DNA of 37,024 bases from positions 1 through 37,024 of the IMG/VR virus record IMGVR_UViG_3300022542_000399; one strand, 5' to 3'. Source of the DNA: a virus. Of the stretch, positions 1-10,094 are shown piece after piece. Numbering within the stretch: the stretch's first letter is position 1; each line of letters begins with the position of its first letter. The notes under the pieces were generated by a model, which searched no databases, had not been told where the DNA came from, and was given only the letters and a program-made list of their open reading frames with translations. Position numbers and translations under genes: made by a program.

Positions 1-2643
1 TACAACGATTCTGGACTTGAAGAATGGAGATGGAGTATATCTTCTCAATACTTATATGATAGATTATTAGTTGCATTTAGAATGCAACCAGTTAGATTTA
101 TACACAGTTCTTTCGGTACAGATTTTTATGATGTTGCTGACTTACAAGTTGATAAACGAACAGGAAAAGTTTATAGTCATAGTGATGCTATATTCCATGG
201 TGATATTGTTGACGGTACAGTTGGTATACAAATTACTGGTATTAATCAGTGGTATGTTAATCATGGACGATTCAGTGGGTATGATATTAGCTTCTCTGAT
301 TTTAGACGTCTTTGGATAAATTGGACTGCACCATTGGGATATCAATTTGGATCATTTGTTGAAACGTCAGGTGTTGAGATTTTTAATAGGAACTTTGATG
401 TAAACGAAAAAGACTATACTATCCGTATGAAGCGCTCACCTGGAATATTAGATTTTTGGGTTGATTCTTTTAATGTAACACTAATACAAATTCCACCTTC
501 TCGTGTTACTTATAATACCGAGAAAGAATGGAAGTTTGAATTTACTACAGCATCGCCGACAGGTAGGTCTCTTACAGGATATGGTGTTCGTAATTATGAA
601 TTTACGTTTGAGTCTGGAACAAATGAAGGAACTATTTACCGATATACTATTGACAATGCTAATGCGGTAAATGATACTGTTACAATTAGTGGAGATAAAA
701 CTGATCTTCTAACATATAATAAACAATTTAGTATTATTGATTCCATAGGAAATGATGGAACATATACAGTAAAAAGTACGGTATATAATTTAGCAGATGA
801 TACTACTCTTGTAGGAACAAATGAAAATTTACCTGACCCTTCAGATACTGGAGCAATAGTTGTAAGTCATCGGACACTTCCTTGGGTTACAGGAGATGAA
901 GTATATCTTTCTACATCAAGATTGTTGCCGTATGAACTTGATATTACTACAAAATATTATGTAATTAGAGATAGTGGTATAACATTTAGATTAGCAGAAA
1001 CATACGATGATGCTATTAATGGTAATGCAATAGATATAGCAACTATTGGAACTGGAGTACATTATATTGGACAAGTAAAGAGTACGTTCAATGCTTTGGA
1101 TGGTACTGATACATGGAGACACTATGAAATAGACACTTCAGCGACTCGTACATTTATTCCACCATTTGCTGTACAAGGAATACAAGAATCTATTGATATT
1201 ATTGATGGATATGTTGCATATTCAGAAAATCAAGGATTCAGATTTAACGATAATTCAATAACAGAAACTGATAGTGTTACAAATAGATCTGTAACTTGGC
1301 AGTTAGAAATTGAACGGTTCATTGATTGGACATCTAATAATCGTTTAACCAAATACAAAGAACCAGATTTTTATCCAATCACTGTAGATGATACAACGGA
1401 TACTATTAGTTTCACTGAAGAAACACCTATATGGGGTACAGGTACAAAAGTTACACTTTCTTCATTTACTGGAGTAATGCCTACACCACTATTGCGTAAT
1501 ATATCTTATTATATTATACGTCCATCAGCAACTGAATTTCAACTTGCTGCTACGAAGAACGAAGCAAATAATGGTACAGCTATTGATATTACAGGAATAG
1601 GTAGTGGCGATTTATTAATTCAAGAATTTGTTGATCGTGGTGTTCTTCCAACTCATGAAATCAATCCTTTTAGAAATAATGTATGGATTGAACACGAGCA
1701 AGGCATTGTTGCAAATATGATATCTGGTCCTTATAAAGATGTTCGTACTGAACAAACAGTTTATGACCAATATAGCAGACCAGTAAATTCTGATGATTTG
1801 GTTGTTCTTCGTGAGGATACTATTAGTCGTATTTCTATTCACCCTGAAATTACGAACGACAGAATTATGACATTTACCAGTACTGAAGATGAGTACACTT
1901 ACTTACATATCGGCGGTGCTCACATATTCATGGATGGGTATGAACATATTGTATTGTTTAACAACTACTCAACTGAAGATGCATTGATATATGATCCGTT
2001 CTTTGGATTAAACACTGCTAAATTTAATATGCGGTTTGAGAGACAACAAGAATTTACTTTACGACCAAATGTTGGTGGTTATGCATTACATGATAACCAA
2101 TTAATAAGAAACCTTGAAGCATCTGTCACTGATATGCAAAACTATTATGATACATTTAACGTATCTGAATCAAGTGACATTGCATTGTATTCTCGTGACT
2201 TATTAGGATATGATCGTTCAAATACGTACTTGGATCAAATCAATATTAATCCTAAATCTAACTTTATATTTTGGCGTGGTATGATTCAAAATAAAGGGTC
2301 GGTAAATTCTGTTAAAGCATTTATCAATTCAAGAAGATTTATTGATGCTAAGGTTGATGAATTCTGGGCATATAAGATTGCTGAATTTGGAGATGCAAGA
2401 GAGAAAGAATATCTTTCTTTGAATTTGTTTACAGTTGATTCACTTCAAACAGAACTGAAGGTAGAATTTATAACAAACATACTTGATGAACCAAAAGAAG
2501 ATTTTATTGGTGTCCACTTAACAGACACAACAAGATGGTACAAACAACCTAACCAGAATCAGAAGTTAGTAAATAACACAGAAATGTATTTTGATGCTGA
2601 AATTACAACAGTAGATGAATCACCAATTATAACGAGTATATAA
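1..2643 (+). CDS. Large tail/baseplate-type structural protein, 5' end outside the window
   Basis: The reading frame is open from base 1 (it begins YNDSGLEEWRW), so the ATG at 82 is internal and the true start lies upstream; 880 codons are visible. The protein is beta-rich, with no enzyme motif seen. At about 673-810 it carries one copy of a repeat also found in the 5599 gene (TISGD, then NDGTYTV). Two copies of an FCCH-like module follow at about 850-1075 and 1375-1620, each with a LPxxLxxxxxYY(V/I)I core, FxLA and a G(T/S)G ending. The C-terminal part (SNFIFWRGMIQNKGS, then EFWAYKIAEFG) lacks repeats and may be an attachment domain. It ends one base before the next ATG, so the two are coupled. 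A baseplate or tail-fibre role is inferred from size, repeats and neighbours; no specific T4 homologue was recognised. Confidence 0.8.
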   Translation, partial: YNDSGLEEWRWSISSQYLYDRLLVAFRMQPVRFIHSSFGTDFYDVADLQVDKRTGKVYSHSDAIFHGDIVDGTVGIQITGINQWYVNHGRFSGYDISFSDFRRLWINWTAPLGYQFGSFVETSGVEIFNRNFDVNEKDYTIRMKRSPGILDFWVDSFNVTLIQIPPSRVTYNTEKEWKFEFTTASPTGRSLTGYGVRNYEFTFESGTNEGTIYRYTIDNANAVNDTVTISGDKTDLLTYNKQFSIIDSIGNDGTYTVKSTVYNLADDTTLVGTNENLPDPSDTGAIVVSHRTLPWVTGDEVYLSTSRLLPYELDITTKYYVIRDSGITFRLAETYDDAINGNAIDIATIGTGVHYIGQVKSTFNALDGTDTWRHYEIDTSATRTFIPPFAVQGIQESIDIIDGYVAYSENQGFRFNDNSITETDSVTNRSVTWQLEIERFIDWTSNNRLTKYKEPDFYPITVDDTTDTISFTEETPIWGTGTKVTLSSFTGVMPTPLLRNISYYIIRPSATEFQLAATKNEANNGTAIDITGIGSGDLLIQEFVDRGVLPTHEINPFRNNVWIEHEQGIVANMISGPYKDVRTEQTVYDQYSRPVNSDDLVVLREDTISRISIHPEITNDRIMTFTSTEDEYTYLHIGGAHIFMDGYEHIVLFNNYSTEDALIYDPFFGLNTAKFNMRFERQQEFTLRPNVGGYALHDNQLIRNLEASVTDMQNYYDTFNVSESSDIALYSRDLLGYDRSNTYLDQININPKSNFIFWRGMIQNKGSVNSVKAFINSRRFIDAKVDEFWAYKIAEFGDAREKEYLSLNLFTVDSLQTELKVEFITNILDEPKEDFIGVHLTDTTRWYKQPNQNQKLVNNTEMYFDAEITTVDESPIITSI

Positions 2644-2644
2644 G

Positions 2645-5578
2645 ATGCCAAATTATTATAAAACAGATGTACCATGTGACGGTGTTGAAATTATTTTTGA
2701 TCAAGGATATGCAACAACAGGTGAAGTCCCAGTAGGTTCTCCTGCAATACTAGAAGTTCCTGAATATATAATGGGATCAAACAATATTCAGGTATTTGCA
2801 GAAATTGGATCACCATTAACATGGACTCTATTAACTGAAGCTGACTATACAGAAATATCTTCTACGACTATTACAGTTGGTGCAATTGTTGCTGGAAATG
2901 TAAAGGTTATCCGTAAACCTGGATTGTTGGTTGATGGTGTTCATTATACTCGTGTGAATTCACAGATAATGCAATTTGAAGAGGAATTTGTAGGACAGCT
3001 TTATGGTGGTTCTCCACTCATTAATAACCTTACAAAAATTTATACTCACAATCCAGCAAAATCAAAACTTAATCCAGCCAAGATAATTGATATGGAATCC
3101 AATGTAGTTGTTGCTGATGTTCCAATTTGGGATCCAGCTCGTGGCCATCATTCCCACAATGCGATTCATGTTGCTAAATTACAACGTGGTGATCCTCTCG
3201 ATCCGAACGGAGAAGACCCAGCATTATATAATATGGTAGTAAATGATACTGATGTTTCTGATAAAGCTTGGAATAGTCAAGAAGTTGGAATAACATGGTT
3301 TGATAAATCAACGTTAGGATACTTACCATATTATGACGAAAATGTATATTCAAACCTTGATGATAGATTGTTCTATTGGGGCAAACTTGCACCATGGGCA
3401 AGTATTAATTTATATGAATGGACAGAATCAACTGTACCACCAGCAGAGTATGATGCTATATCAGCCGTACAAGAAGGTGATGTTACAATAGATGAAAAGA
3501 TACGTGTTACTGGACAAGCTAAAGGAACACCATATACAAGAAGTCGTAATAATTTTACTTTTGATGTTACTATTGAAGCCAGTGGATATCAAACTTTTAC
3601 TGTTCCAGATTTGTATGGTACAGTAAGTGAAAGTGATGCTACTGGATTAGTTAATAACTTCGTACAACAATTTACTGCTATTGGTTCAGGTTCACCTTCT
3701 GTAGATGAAGTGTTTACTTTAGATCAACCATATGCAAATGGACAAGTTCCAACTCGTATACAAGTTACACAAAATGGTATTCCAGTCGCAATAACAGAAA
3801 TATCTTCTACTCAATTTTCAGTTAGTGTAGCAACAGCAACAGATGATATAATTCAAGCAACAATAACTGCTCCAAATTATACAACAGGAATTACTGTAGA
3901 TGGTACATTATATAATGTTGTCATTAATGGTTCAGTTGCTCAAAACTACGGACAACTTCTTGGTCGCTTAACTGATGATCTAAGTTTATCGGGTGCAATA
4001 GTTGAACTTGATGGAAACGATATTAAAATTACTAGCCCAACAACTGGTTCATCGTCAACTGTATTAATAACAGAACCTGTTAACTTACCATTGTTTGGAA
4101 GCATTGGACCATATGGTGGTAGTCCTCTACTTACGGCAAATGATGCAGTTGATGGAATTGATAGTGAAGTTATTCCTGTAGTAGGGTATACGTTTGTACC
4201 TGGCGATGAAGTAATTGTATCGTCTGCTGGTACCCTTCCAGCACCATTGGAAGCCGGTGGAACTTACACAGTAGATCTATCTGCCTCTCCTATGTCTTTC
4301 CAGCTTAAAGACTCTACTGGTACAGAAGTTGAGTTTACAGATACTGGTACGGGTATTCATACGATCGCTGATTCTACATTCCCAACAACATGGGACAAAG
4401 AAATAGATGTACATGACTTAATTGATGTTGTATACCAACAAGGGTTACAAGATACGACAGATTCAATAAATTTACCATTATATGGAAGTCCTGCTGTACC
4501 AAAATTTGCTGATGGTGATAGTGTAGATGTTTATATTAATGAAGTATTCCAAGAAACAGTAACTGTCGCATCATCAACAGTTACTTTAACTAACTATACT
4601 TTCCAATCACAGGATACAATCCGGATCATCCGTCAAGCACATGATATCATCGCTGCTGATGAAGAATTCGATCCAGACACTACTGACGACGGAACGATTC
4701 ACATTCAATACAAAAATTTGTATAATTATACTGAAGTTACAACAATAGACGAAAATGGTATTGATGAAATTAAAACATATTATTTCTGGGTTGGGAATAA
4801 GTCTGTTCGTACTATTCCGAATAGTGCTCTTTCTCTTCGTGAAGCAAAAGAACAATTAGAAGAAATTCCAACACCATATATTATTTTCCAAAATTTGGAA
4901 CCACAACAAATTGCAACACCAACGTCTCCAGGGTTACCATCAAGATATAATCGAATGATATTACGTGGACATGCTGGATTAATTAATGCTGATAATCGTT
5001 ATGTTCTTCGTTTCACACGAGACCTTACCTTACGTGATACTTTAGAATCACCAGAAAATGCACCAATGCAGAAAAATGTTCATACAGAGTGGGAATTATT
5101 CCGCGAAAACCAACAAAGCCATCCTCGTAGAGATTTGTGGGATAAAGTTACAGAAAGTATCGTTGGTTATCTTTTAGCAGATAGCACAGTACGTATTCCA
5201 TCACGAGAACGTGAATTATATGATGATGTACACGGTACTGATACTCGTTATGGATTAGGCGATGGACAAATCTTTATTGATGGTGATTTAGCACAAGCAA
5301 CGATACTAGCTGATCTTAATAATCCTGATAATGATTTCTACCCGACAGATATTGACTTATTCTTCCAGAATTATAACTTCGATACTGCAGAAAACTCCAT
5401 TGCATTAATGGATAGAATATATAATAACTTTGCTTATGATCATGTGAATAGAATGTTCCATGCAGTGCTGTTAGATGCTTTTTCTAAAAAGGATAAATAC
5501 CCTGAGATATTCAAAACTTCGATGATTTCATTACACGGTATTAGAATCTTGGAAACAGCGGGACTTTATGATGATTAA
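2645..5578 (+). CDS. Large tail-type structural protein (977 aa) with FCCH-like module and GSP motifs
   Basis: I do not recognise a named family. The 977-residue protein starts one base after the upstream stop (TAAGATG). It is beta-rich, with one FCCH-like module encoded at about 4138-4368 (GDEVIVSSAGTLPAPL, FQLKD, TGTGIHTI), related to those in the upstream gene. The tripeptide GSP occurs six times (2735, 2807, 3008, 3689, 4118, 4484), usually followed by L, A or S, always at what looks like a loop. The C-terminal 300 residues are less repetitive and helical-looking (DRIYNNFAYDHVNRMFHAV), which could be a particle-attachment domain. Position between two other giant proteins and upstream of late-type genes supports a tail or baseplate component; this is inference. 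Confidence 0.8.
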   Translation: MPNYYKTDVPCDGVEIIFDQGYATTGEVPVGSPAILEVPEYIMGSNNIQVFAEIGSPLTWTLLTEADYTEISSTTITVGAIVAGNVKVIRKPGLLVDGVHYTRVNSQIMQFEEEFVGQLYGGSPLINNLTKIYTHNPAKSKLNPAKIIDMESNVVVADVPIWDPARGHHSHNAIHVAKLQRGDPLDPNGEDPALYNMVVNDTDVSDKAWNSQEVGITWFDKSTLGYLPYYDENVYSNLDDRLFYWGKLAPWASINLYEWTESTVPPAEYDAISAVQEGDVTIDEKIRVTGQAKGTPYTRSRNNFTFDVTIEASGYQTFTVPDLYGTVSESDATGLVNNFVQQFTAIGSGSPSVDEVFTLDQPYANGQVPTRIQVTQNGIPVAITEISSTQFSVSVATATDDIIQATITAPNYTTGITVDGTLYNVVINGSVAQNYGQLLGRLTDDLSLSGAIVELDGNDIKITSPTTGSSSTVLITEPVNLPLFGSIGPYGGSPLLTANDAVDGIDSEVIPVVGYTFVPGDEVIVSSAGTLPAPLEAGGTYTVDLSASPMSFQLKDSTGTEVEFTDTGTGIHTIADSTFPTTWDKEIDVHDLIDVVYQQGLQDTTDSINLPLYGSPAVPKFADGDSVDVYINEVFQETVTVASSTVTLTNYTFQSQDTIRIIRQAHDIIAADEEFDPDTTDDGTIHIQYKNLYNYTEVTTIDENGIDEIKTYYFWVGNKSVRTIPNSALSLREAKEQLEEIPTPYIIFQNLEPQQIATPTSPGLPSRYNRMILRGHAGLINADNRYVLRFTRDLTLRDTLESPENAPMQKNVHTEWELFRENQQSHPRRDLWDKVTESIVGYLLADSTVRIPSRERELYDDVHGTDTRYGLGDGQIFIDGDLAQATILADLNNPDNDFYPTDIDLFFQNYNFDTAENSIALMDRIYNNFAYDHVNRMFHAVLLDAFSKKDKYPEIFKTSMISLHGIRILETAGLYDD

Positions 5579-5598
5579 GGATTCTAGGGAATTAAACA

Positions 5599-8565
5599 AT
5601 GGCTAGCCGAATAACAATTGATCCAGTACAAGGACTAGTCGATTACGTACTAGAAATTAAACCATATCACACCAAGATTGTTGAGATATTGGTTGAGCAT
5701 ATCCAGACAGAACCAATTGATGTAACAATTATAGAAGATCTTGATATGTGTATCAATTTGGGTATCCCTGATATTGATACTCGATTTTCTTACACAATAA
5801 TTGGTGTCGATACGATAGCAAATACTTTTACTATATCTGGTGATAAGCGTCTCAATCTACACGTCGGCCAAGTTATGGAAGTCTTCCGTAGCACACTCAA
5901 TGATAATAGATATACAATTACTTCATTAGAATTTGATGGAGTAAATACAGAAGTTGGTGTTTCTATTACTATCCCATCTACTACAGTTGATGGTACCATA
6001 GTTTATCGTGTTATAGAATATTGCCCAGAAGGCAATCTTTATAGTGAATACCTAGCACCAGTTTTTGAAGAAGAAGCTTGTGGTGGAGGATTCGGTGCTT
6101 TATTTGATAGCATTCCTACTACATATGAAGCTCAAGTTGGGACTGGAACTGGTAGTCCATTAATTAGTTATACAATCACTGCCAGTGGAGATCTTTCTTC
6201 TGCTTTTGTCATAGGATCACAATTTTATCTTGAATACGTTACTACCACAGAACCTGGAACAGTAGTTGAAGGAATTTATACTATTGCTAACGTATCAGTT
6301 GCTGCATCAGTAACTACGATTACAACAACTCAACCAATTCCAGCACCTACAACAATAGACATTGCTATTGTATATCCATTAGATACGCAATATGCAATTG
6401 ATTCTACTAATAATGGTGGAACGACTAATACGTTTGATATACTCGGTGATTACACAGGAGTGTTTATAACTGGTTCATTGATTGAGGTTAGTCATTCATT
6501 CGGTAACGATGGTGTATTTTATGTATTGCAATCAACACTAGTTGGAGGCAACACAAGAATTGCTGTAGCTCAACATGTTCCGAATCCACTCGGAGAAGGT
6601 CAGTTAAAACTTAAGAATATTGGATTCGATGAAATTGTTCAATGTACAAATGTTCCTGAAGGTCGCATTGATGTAATGTTTGATGAACGAATCGAATTTA
6701 ACACACAATTACATCCATTAGATGACATATATGCATATAACCTTGAAAATACAGATAGTACTTTATATGGTAGTGGTTCGCCATTATTAGCTATTGAACC
6801 ACTTACGGTCAATCACGAAGGAACATATGGTGGTGGTTCTCCACTTGCGAATGTTGTGGTTTCATCCGTCTCTCCAGACAAATTTGAAATTTATGGTGGT
6901 AACTTTGCTTACCATTTCTTTGGCAACACAACATTCGATGGATATACTGGTGTATCGTTATCAGGCCAGTGGCAGATAACAAACTTCCCAGTTGTTGCTG
7001 TTGGGGATGGTGTTAATACGATGTCAGTTCCTGGTGATCATACATCATACTTCACACCTGGTGTATCTTTTTATGTTGATTATACATTAACAAATAAAGG
7101 TTGGTTTACTGTTGTTAGTTCTACCTATGTTGGCTCACCAGGTAATACAGTTATTACTGTTAGTGAAGAAGTTGTAAATGCAACATTTAATAATGGTGAT
7201 GGTGGTTCTCCAACAACAGTTATTGAACAGAACTATTCAAAAAATCTTGGTAATATTAAAGGTGCGCTATTTGATGCTTCTACACAAACAACAATTGTTA
7301 TTCCAAAAACAACTGGTGATGCATCGGTTGATAGAATTACGTATATTTGGTCAGGTCCATTACATGTTGATGTTGATTTGTTACCAACTAGTTTAATTAA
7401 TCCAACCATCTCTAGTGTTGTAGATATGTCGAACGAAATCGTAGCATCAGCTAATTATCTCAACATAGTTGATGTTGATTTATCTCTTGATACATTTACA
7501 GTGCTTGGTGACCAAACAACTTTATTCCCAGATGCTAGTAAGTTTACTATCCAAGATGCATACTCAACTGGATTGTCGCCAGAGACTACAAATAATGGTA
7601 CTTGGACTGTTTCTCGTGCATTCTATAATGGAGCAGGCAATGAAACTGTAACAGCTGTCGATACGGGTGCTGATACATTTACTATTGCAGGAAACTATGC
7701 TGATAAGTTTATCCCAGGATTTGCATTTATTGTTGCTGGATCAGGTTCTCCATCAAATGATGGAAGTTATGTTGTTCAAGGATCAGGTTCTCCACTAGTT
7801 GGTGCGACATATAGTTCTGGACCTAATACGACAACCATTCCTGTAACTACACAAATACCAAGTTCGTTGATTGGTGGGTTATTGACATTCGGTGGTACAG
7901 ATGAAACATTAATTTACATATCTGGAAACATTATAACCGATCAACAACCATATGGAAAAATCCTAAACATAACAGGTGTATCTGCTGCACAATTGAGTGG
8001 TACAATTACTGATGATCTTAATTTTGGTTGGACTGTTACTGATTGGTTCCAGTATATGATTCTTTCTGTTGACCTTGTAGAAAATACTATCACCATCGCT
8101 GATCCTTCTAGTACTGCTGTTAGTGACTTACAGATTGGACAAGACTTTGAAATATTAGGTGGCTTTGATACAACAGGCTCACCACCAAGTGGTTCACCTG
8201 CAGGAATAACAAATAATGGAATGTACAAAATACGGATCGATGAAGATTATAGAATGTATGGTTCACCTGTCTTGTATAGAACAGAAGTTAATGATAATGG
8301 AGATAATACTGTGACATTAACAGTATATCCAAACATTACTACGGCTGTCCAACCATATGGCTGGATTGAACCAAACAACGATGCACAAGCTATTTTTGCA
8401 TTTACTGATGCTATCGGTGTTAGTTGTGTTGAAGCTGTTGATGCAGCAGTAATTCAAACAGGTGGTTCAATTATAGATTCATTTGACTATCCATTCTGGG
8501 ATGTTGGTTCATTCGATGAAACGTTGGGTACAGTTATTCATCTTTACAGCAATACTTTCGAGTAA
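5599..8565 (+). CDS. Large repeat-built tail-type structural protein (988 aa)
   Basis: The 988-residue protein starts at an ATG preceded by AGGGAATT. The N-terminal 60 residues (VDYVLEIKPYHTKIVEIL) look like a conserved attachment segment. Most of the rest is about seven diverged copies of a 55-70 residue beta repeat of form NTFTIxGDxTxxFxxGxxF, then NDGxYxV and NTxIxV, encoded at about 5821, 6133, 6427, 7015, 7490, 7672 and 8086. Ten GSP tripeptides are scattered through it, several interrupting the repeat. One copy of this repeat occurs in the first gene, so the three giants share building blocks. No catalytic motif was seen. It is probably an elongated virion surface or baseplate protein; the exact role is unknown. 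Confidence 0.8.
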   Translation: MASRITIDPVQGLVDYVLEIKPYHTKIVEILVEHIQTEPIDVTIIEDLDMCINLGIPDIDTRFSYTIIGVDTIANTFTISGDKRLNLHVGQVMEVFRSTLNDNRYTITSLEFDGVNTEVGVSITIPSTTVDGTIVYRVIEYCPEGNLYSEYLAPVFEEEACGGGFGALFDSIPTTYEAQVGTGTGSPLISYTITASGDLSSAFVIGSQFYLEYVTTTEPGTVVEGIYTIANVSVAASVTTITTTQPIPAPTTIDIAIVYPLDTQYAIDSTNNGGTTNTFDILGDYTGVFITGSLIEVSHSFGNDGVFYVLQSTLVGGNTRIAVAQHVPNPLGEGQLKLKNIGFDEIVQCTNVPEGRIDVMFDERIEFNTQLHPLDDIYAYNLENTDSTLYGSGSPLLAIEPLTVNHEGTYGGGSPLANVVVSSVSPDKFEIYGGNFAYHFFGNTTFDGYTGVSLSGQWQITNFPVVAVGDGVNTMSVPGDHTSYFTPGVSFYVDYTLTNKGWFTVVSSTYVGSPGNTVITVSEEVVNATFNNGDGGSPTTVIEQNYSKNLGNIKGALFDASTQTTIVIPKTTGDASVDRITYIWSGPLHVDVDLLPTSLINPTISSVVDMSNEIVASANYLNIVDVDLSLDTFTVLGDQTTLFPDASKFTIQDAYSTGLSPETTNNGTWTVSRAFYNGAGNETVTAVDTGADTFTIAGNYADKFIPGFAFIVAGSGSPSNDGSYVVQGSGSPLVGATYSSGPNTTTIPVTTQIPSSLIGGLLTFGGTDETLIYISGNIITDQQPYGKILNITGVSAAQLSGTITDDLNFGWTVTDWFQYMILSVDLVENTITIADPSSTAVSDLQIGQDFEILGGFDTTGSPPSGSPAGITNNGMYKIRIDEDYRMYGSPVLYRTEVNDNGDNTVTLTVYPNITTAVQPYGWIEPNNDAQAIFAFTDAIGVSCVEAVDAAVIQTGGSIIDSFDYPFWDVGSFDETLGTVIHLYSNTFE
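5821..8340 (+). repeat. Seven diverged beta-repeat units within the 988-aa tail protein
   Basis: Units begin with (N/D)T(F/M/I)(T/D/S)(I/V) followed by GD or GN, an aromatic-Gly segment, NDG/NNG/NKG followed by (Y/F/W)xV, and a strand ending near IP. Approximate spans are 5821-5982, 6133-6352, 6427-6590, 7015-7176, 7490-7650, 7672-7866 and 8086-8340. The second and seventh are the most degenerate. Similarity is at protein level only, so the duplications are old. Confidence 0.6.
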
Positions 8566-8578
8566 TTTGTAATAAACT

Positions 8579-8586
8579 TATAAATA
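8579..8586 (+). promoter_or_regulatory. T4-type late promoter box TATAAATA
   Basis: Exact TATAAATA in the 48-bp gap before the ATG at 8614, leaving a short leader with AGGGTAG as a modest ribosome binding site. In T4 this octamer alone defines late promoters used by gp55-RNA polymerase with the gp45 clamp. It probably drives the 8614 and 8889 genes. Confidence 0.7.
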
Positions 8587-8613
8587 TTACATAAATTAAA
8601 ATAGGGTAGTTTT

Positions 8614-8844
8614 ATGATAATCAAAGAATTTCGAACAACAGACATCGTTTTGGCAGCTTGCCTCAAAGTCAATAATTTTAGCATGTCATCAATTGAGCGC
8701 ACTGGAAACAAAGGAACCTTCATATTTGCAGACATAGATGATGCATTTATTGAGCAATTTGACCTCGGTAACACAAAGGTAGAGCCTGTTATGTTCAATA
8801 ACGCGATCAAACAGCTTACAACTAGTGTTAGACGTATGGGGTAA
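8614..8844 (+). CDS. Small conserved phage protein, DUF5659-like
   Basis: A 76-residue protein. The N-terminus FRTTDIVLAACLKVNNF, the central GTFIFAD and the acidic-aromatic patch before the C-terminal helix match the pattern I know for DUF5659, a short family of unknown function common in T4-like phages. It stands alone behind an exact late box and 44 bp ahead of the 8889 virion-type gene, so late expression and a morphogenesis-related role are plausible. No membrane segment or catalytic motif is visible. The family call is from pattern memory only. Confidence 0.6.
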   Translation: MIIKEFRTTDIVLAACLKVNNFSMSSIERTGNKGTFIFADIDDAFIEQFDLGNTKVEPVMFNNAIKQLTTSVRRMG

Positions 8845-8847
8845 AGT

Positions 8848-8855
8848 CATAAATA
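8848..8855 (+). promoter_or_regulatory. Near-consensus late box CATAAATA
   Basis: CATAAATA differs from the late octamer only at the first base and lies 33 bp before the ATG of the 8889 gene, whose ribosome binding site is CAGGAGA. It could be a weaker late promoter, or the gene may be read through from 8579. Confidence 0.3.
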
Positions 8856-8888
8856 CTAAAAATACTAAGAATAGCAGGAGACTATAGA

Positions 8889-10070
8889 ATGGAACAATTT
8901 TTACCAATTAGTGTTAAGGGACACGTTAAAATCGAGAATGATTTGGGCGAAGTACTTCTTAACGAGGATAATGCGGTTCATCCACAGAATCTATCTCGTG
9001 TCATTGCGAGAGCACTTTCGGCTGAAAGCAATTACTGGATTCATAGAATCGCTTACGGTAATGGTGGTACTTCTGTTGATGCCGCTTTCTTGATAACATA
9101 CAATACACCGAATGATGGACAATCACCTGATTCAAATACTTGGGATTCTCGTTTATATAACGAAACATATTCTGAAATTATCAACGACAGTGCTGGTGGT
9201 CTTTTAGGTACAGATCCAGGTTCTTCTGGTCCAAATGCTGGACAACGTTCTGGTGGTGGTGCAGATCCAACTGGTGATCCAACTACTGTTGAACACGTTT
9301 CTGGTCCTGGTGTCCGTAGTAATGAACTTGGACTCACATCTGAAATCGTTATCACATCTGTTTTAAATCCTGGTGAGCCAACCGGACAATTTTTAACTGA
9401 TGATCAAACAGACACAGAGAGTGATTTCACATTTGACGAAATCGGTCTTTATACAACTGGAACACCTGCTAGTGCATCTGTTGGTTACCACAATATTGAC
9501 GTTGGTAACAGAACTTCTGAAGATGATTCAGGACTTTTAGCTAATACAGCATATTCTCTTGATGTTACAATTGATGGTGGCACACTTCAACAAATTAACT
9601 TTACCACACCAGTTGCTGGTGGTTCTGGTCCAAGTAGTGAAATTCTTTACGGTGATATTTGTGAAGCTATTAATACTGGTGCCGTTGCTTGGGGAACTCC
9701 ATCTTTTACTGGTGGAACATTAACCATTACTGATAATTCAGGAAGCTTCTCTTCAATTCCAATTGGTACTCAAACATTTGGCTTCTTGAAAGCTACAAGT
9801 GATACTACTGGTGCAACATCATCTGTTTTACTTGCTGCAGGTACAGGTGGTGGAGCTGACATGATTGCTTCAGTAAACACACCTACTGGTGGTGTTTTAC
9901 AAACAGCTGTTGATGGTGTTGATGCTGGTATTCAAAATGACCCAGTCAATTCTACAACTGAACGTGAAAGATTGTTAACACATATCATTTTCAGCCCAGT
10001 ACTTAAAAGTGCAAATAGAACATTGACGATTACATATACACTTACGGTATCTGTTGCTAGAACAGCATAA
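8889..10070 (+). CDS. Virion-type structural protein (393 aa)
   Basis: The N-terminus (EQFLPISVKGHVKIENDLGE and on to SRVIARALSAESNYWIHRIAYGNGG) is of a type I know from structural proteins of T4-like aquatic phages. The middle, about residues 100-150, is Gly/Pro/Asp-rich and probably flexible (DPGSSGPNAGQRSGGGADP). A beta-rich segment near 190-310 looks like a decoration or receptor-binding insertion, and the C-terminal strand pattern RTLTITYTLTVSVARTA resembles a beta-sandwich end. Strong AGGAGA ribosome binding site. It is followed 25 bp later by a terminator, so it ends the plus-strand structural block. The exact virion location cannot be told from sequence alone. Confidence 0.7.
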   Translation: MEQFLPISVKGHVKIENDLGEVLLNEDNAVHPQNLSRVIARALSAESNYWIHRIAYGNGGTSVDAAFLITYNTPNDGQSPDSNTWDSRLYNETYSEIINDSAGGLLGTDPGSSGPNAGQRSGGGADPTGDPTTVEHVSGPGVRSNELGLTSEIVITSVLNPGEPTGQFLTDDQTDTESDFTFDEIGLYTTGTPASASVGYHNIDVGNRTSEDDSGLLANTAYSLDVTIDGGTLQQINFTTPVAGGSGPSSEILYGDICEAINTGAVAWGTPSFTGGTLTITDNSGSFSSIPIGTQTFGFLKATSDTTGATSSVLLAAGTGGGADMIASVNTPTGGVLQTAVDGVDAGIQNDPVNSTTERERLLTHIIFSPVLKSANRTLTITYTLTVSVARTA

Positions 10071-10094
10071 TAAGTAATAATGTAGAAAAGAAAT

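Noticed and set aside
82-2643. Taking the ATG at 82 as the true start of the first protein.
   Set aside because: The same frame is open from base 1 with no stop and coherent sequence (YNDSGLEEWRW), and no RBS precedes 82, so the gene is cut by the window edge.
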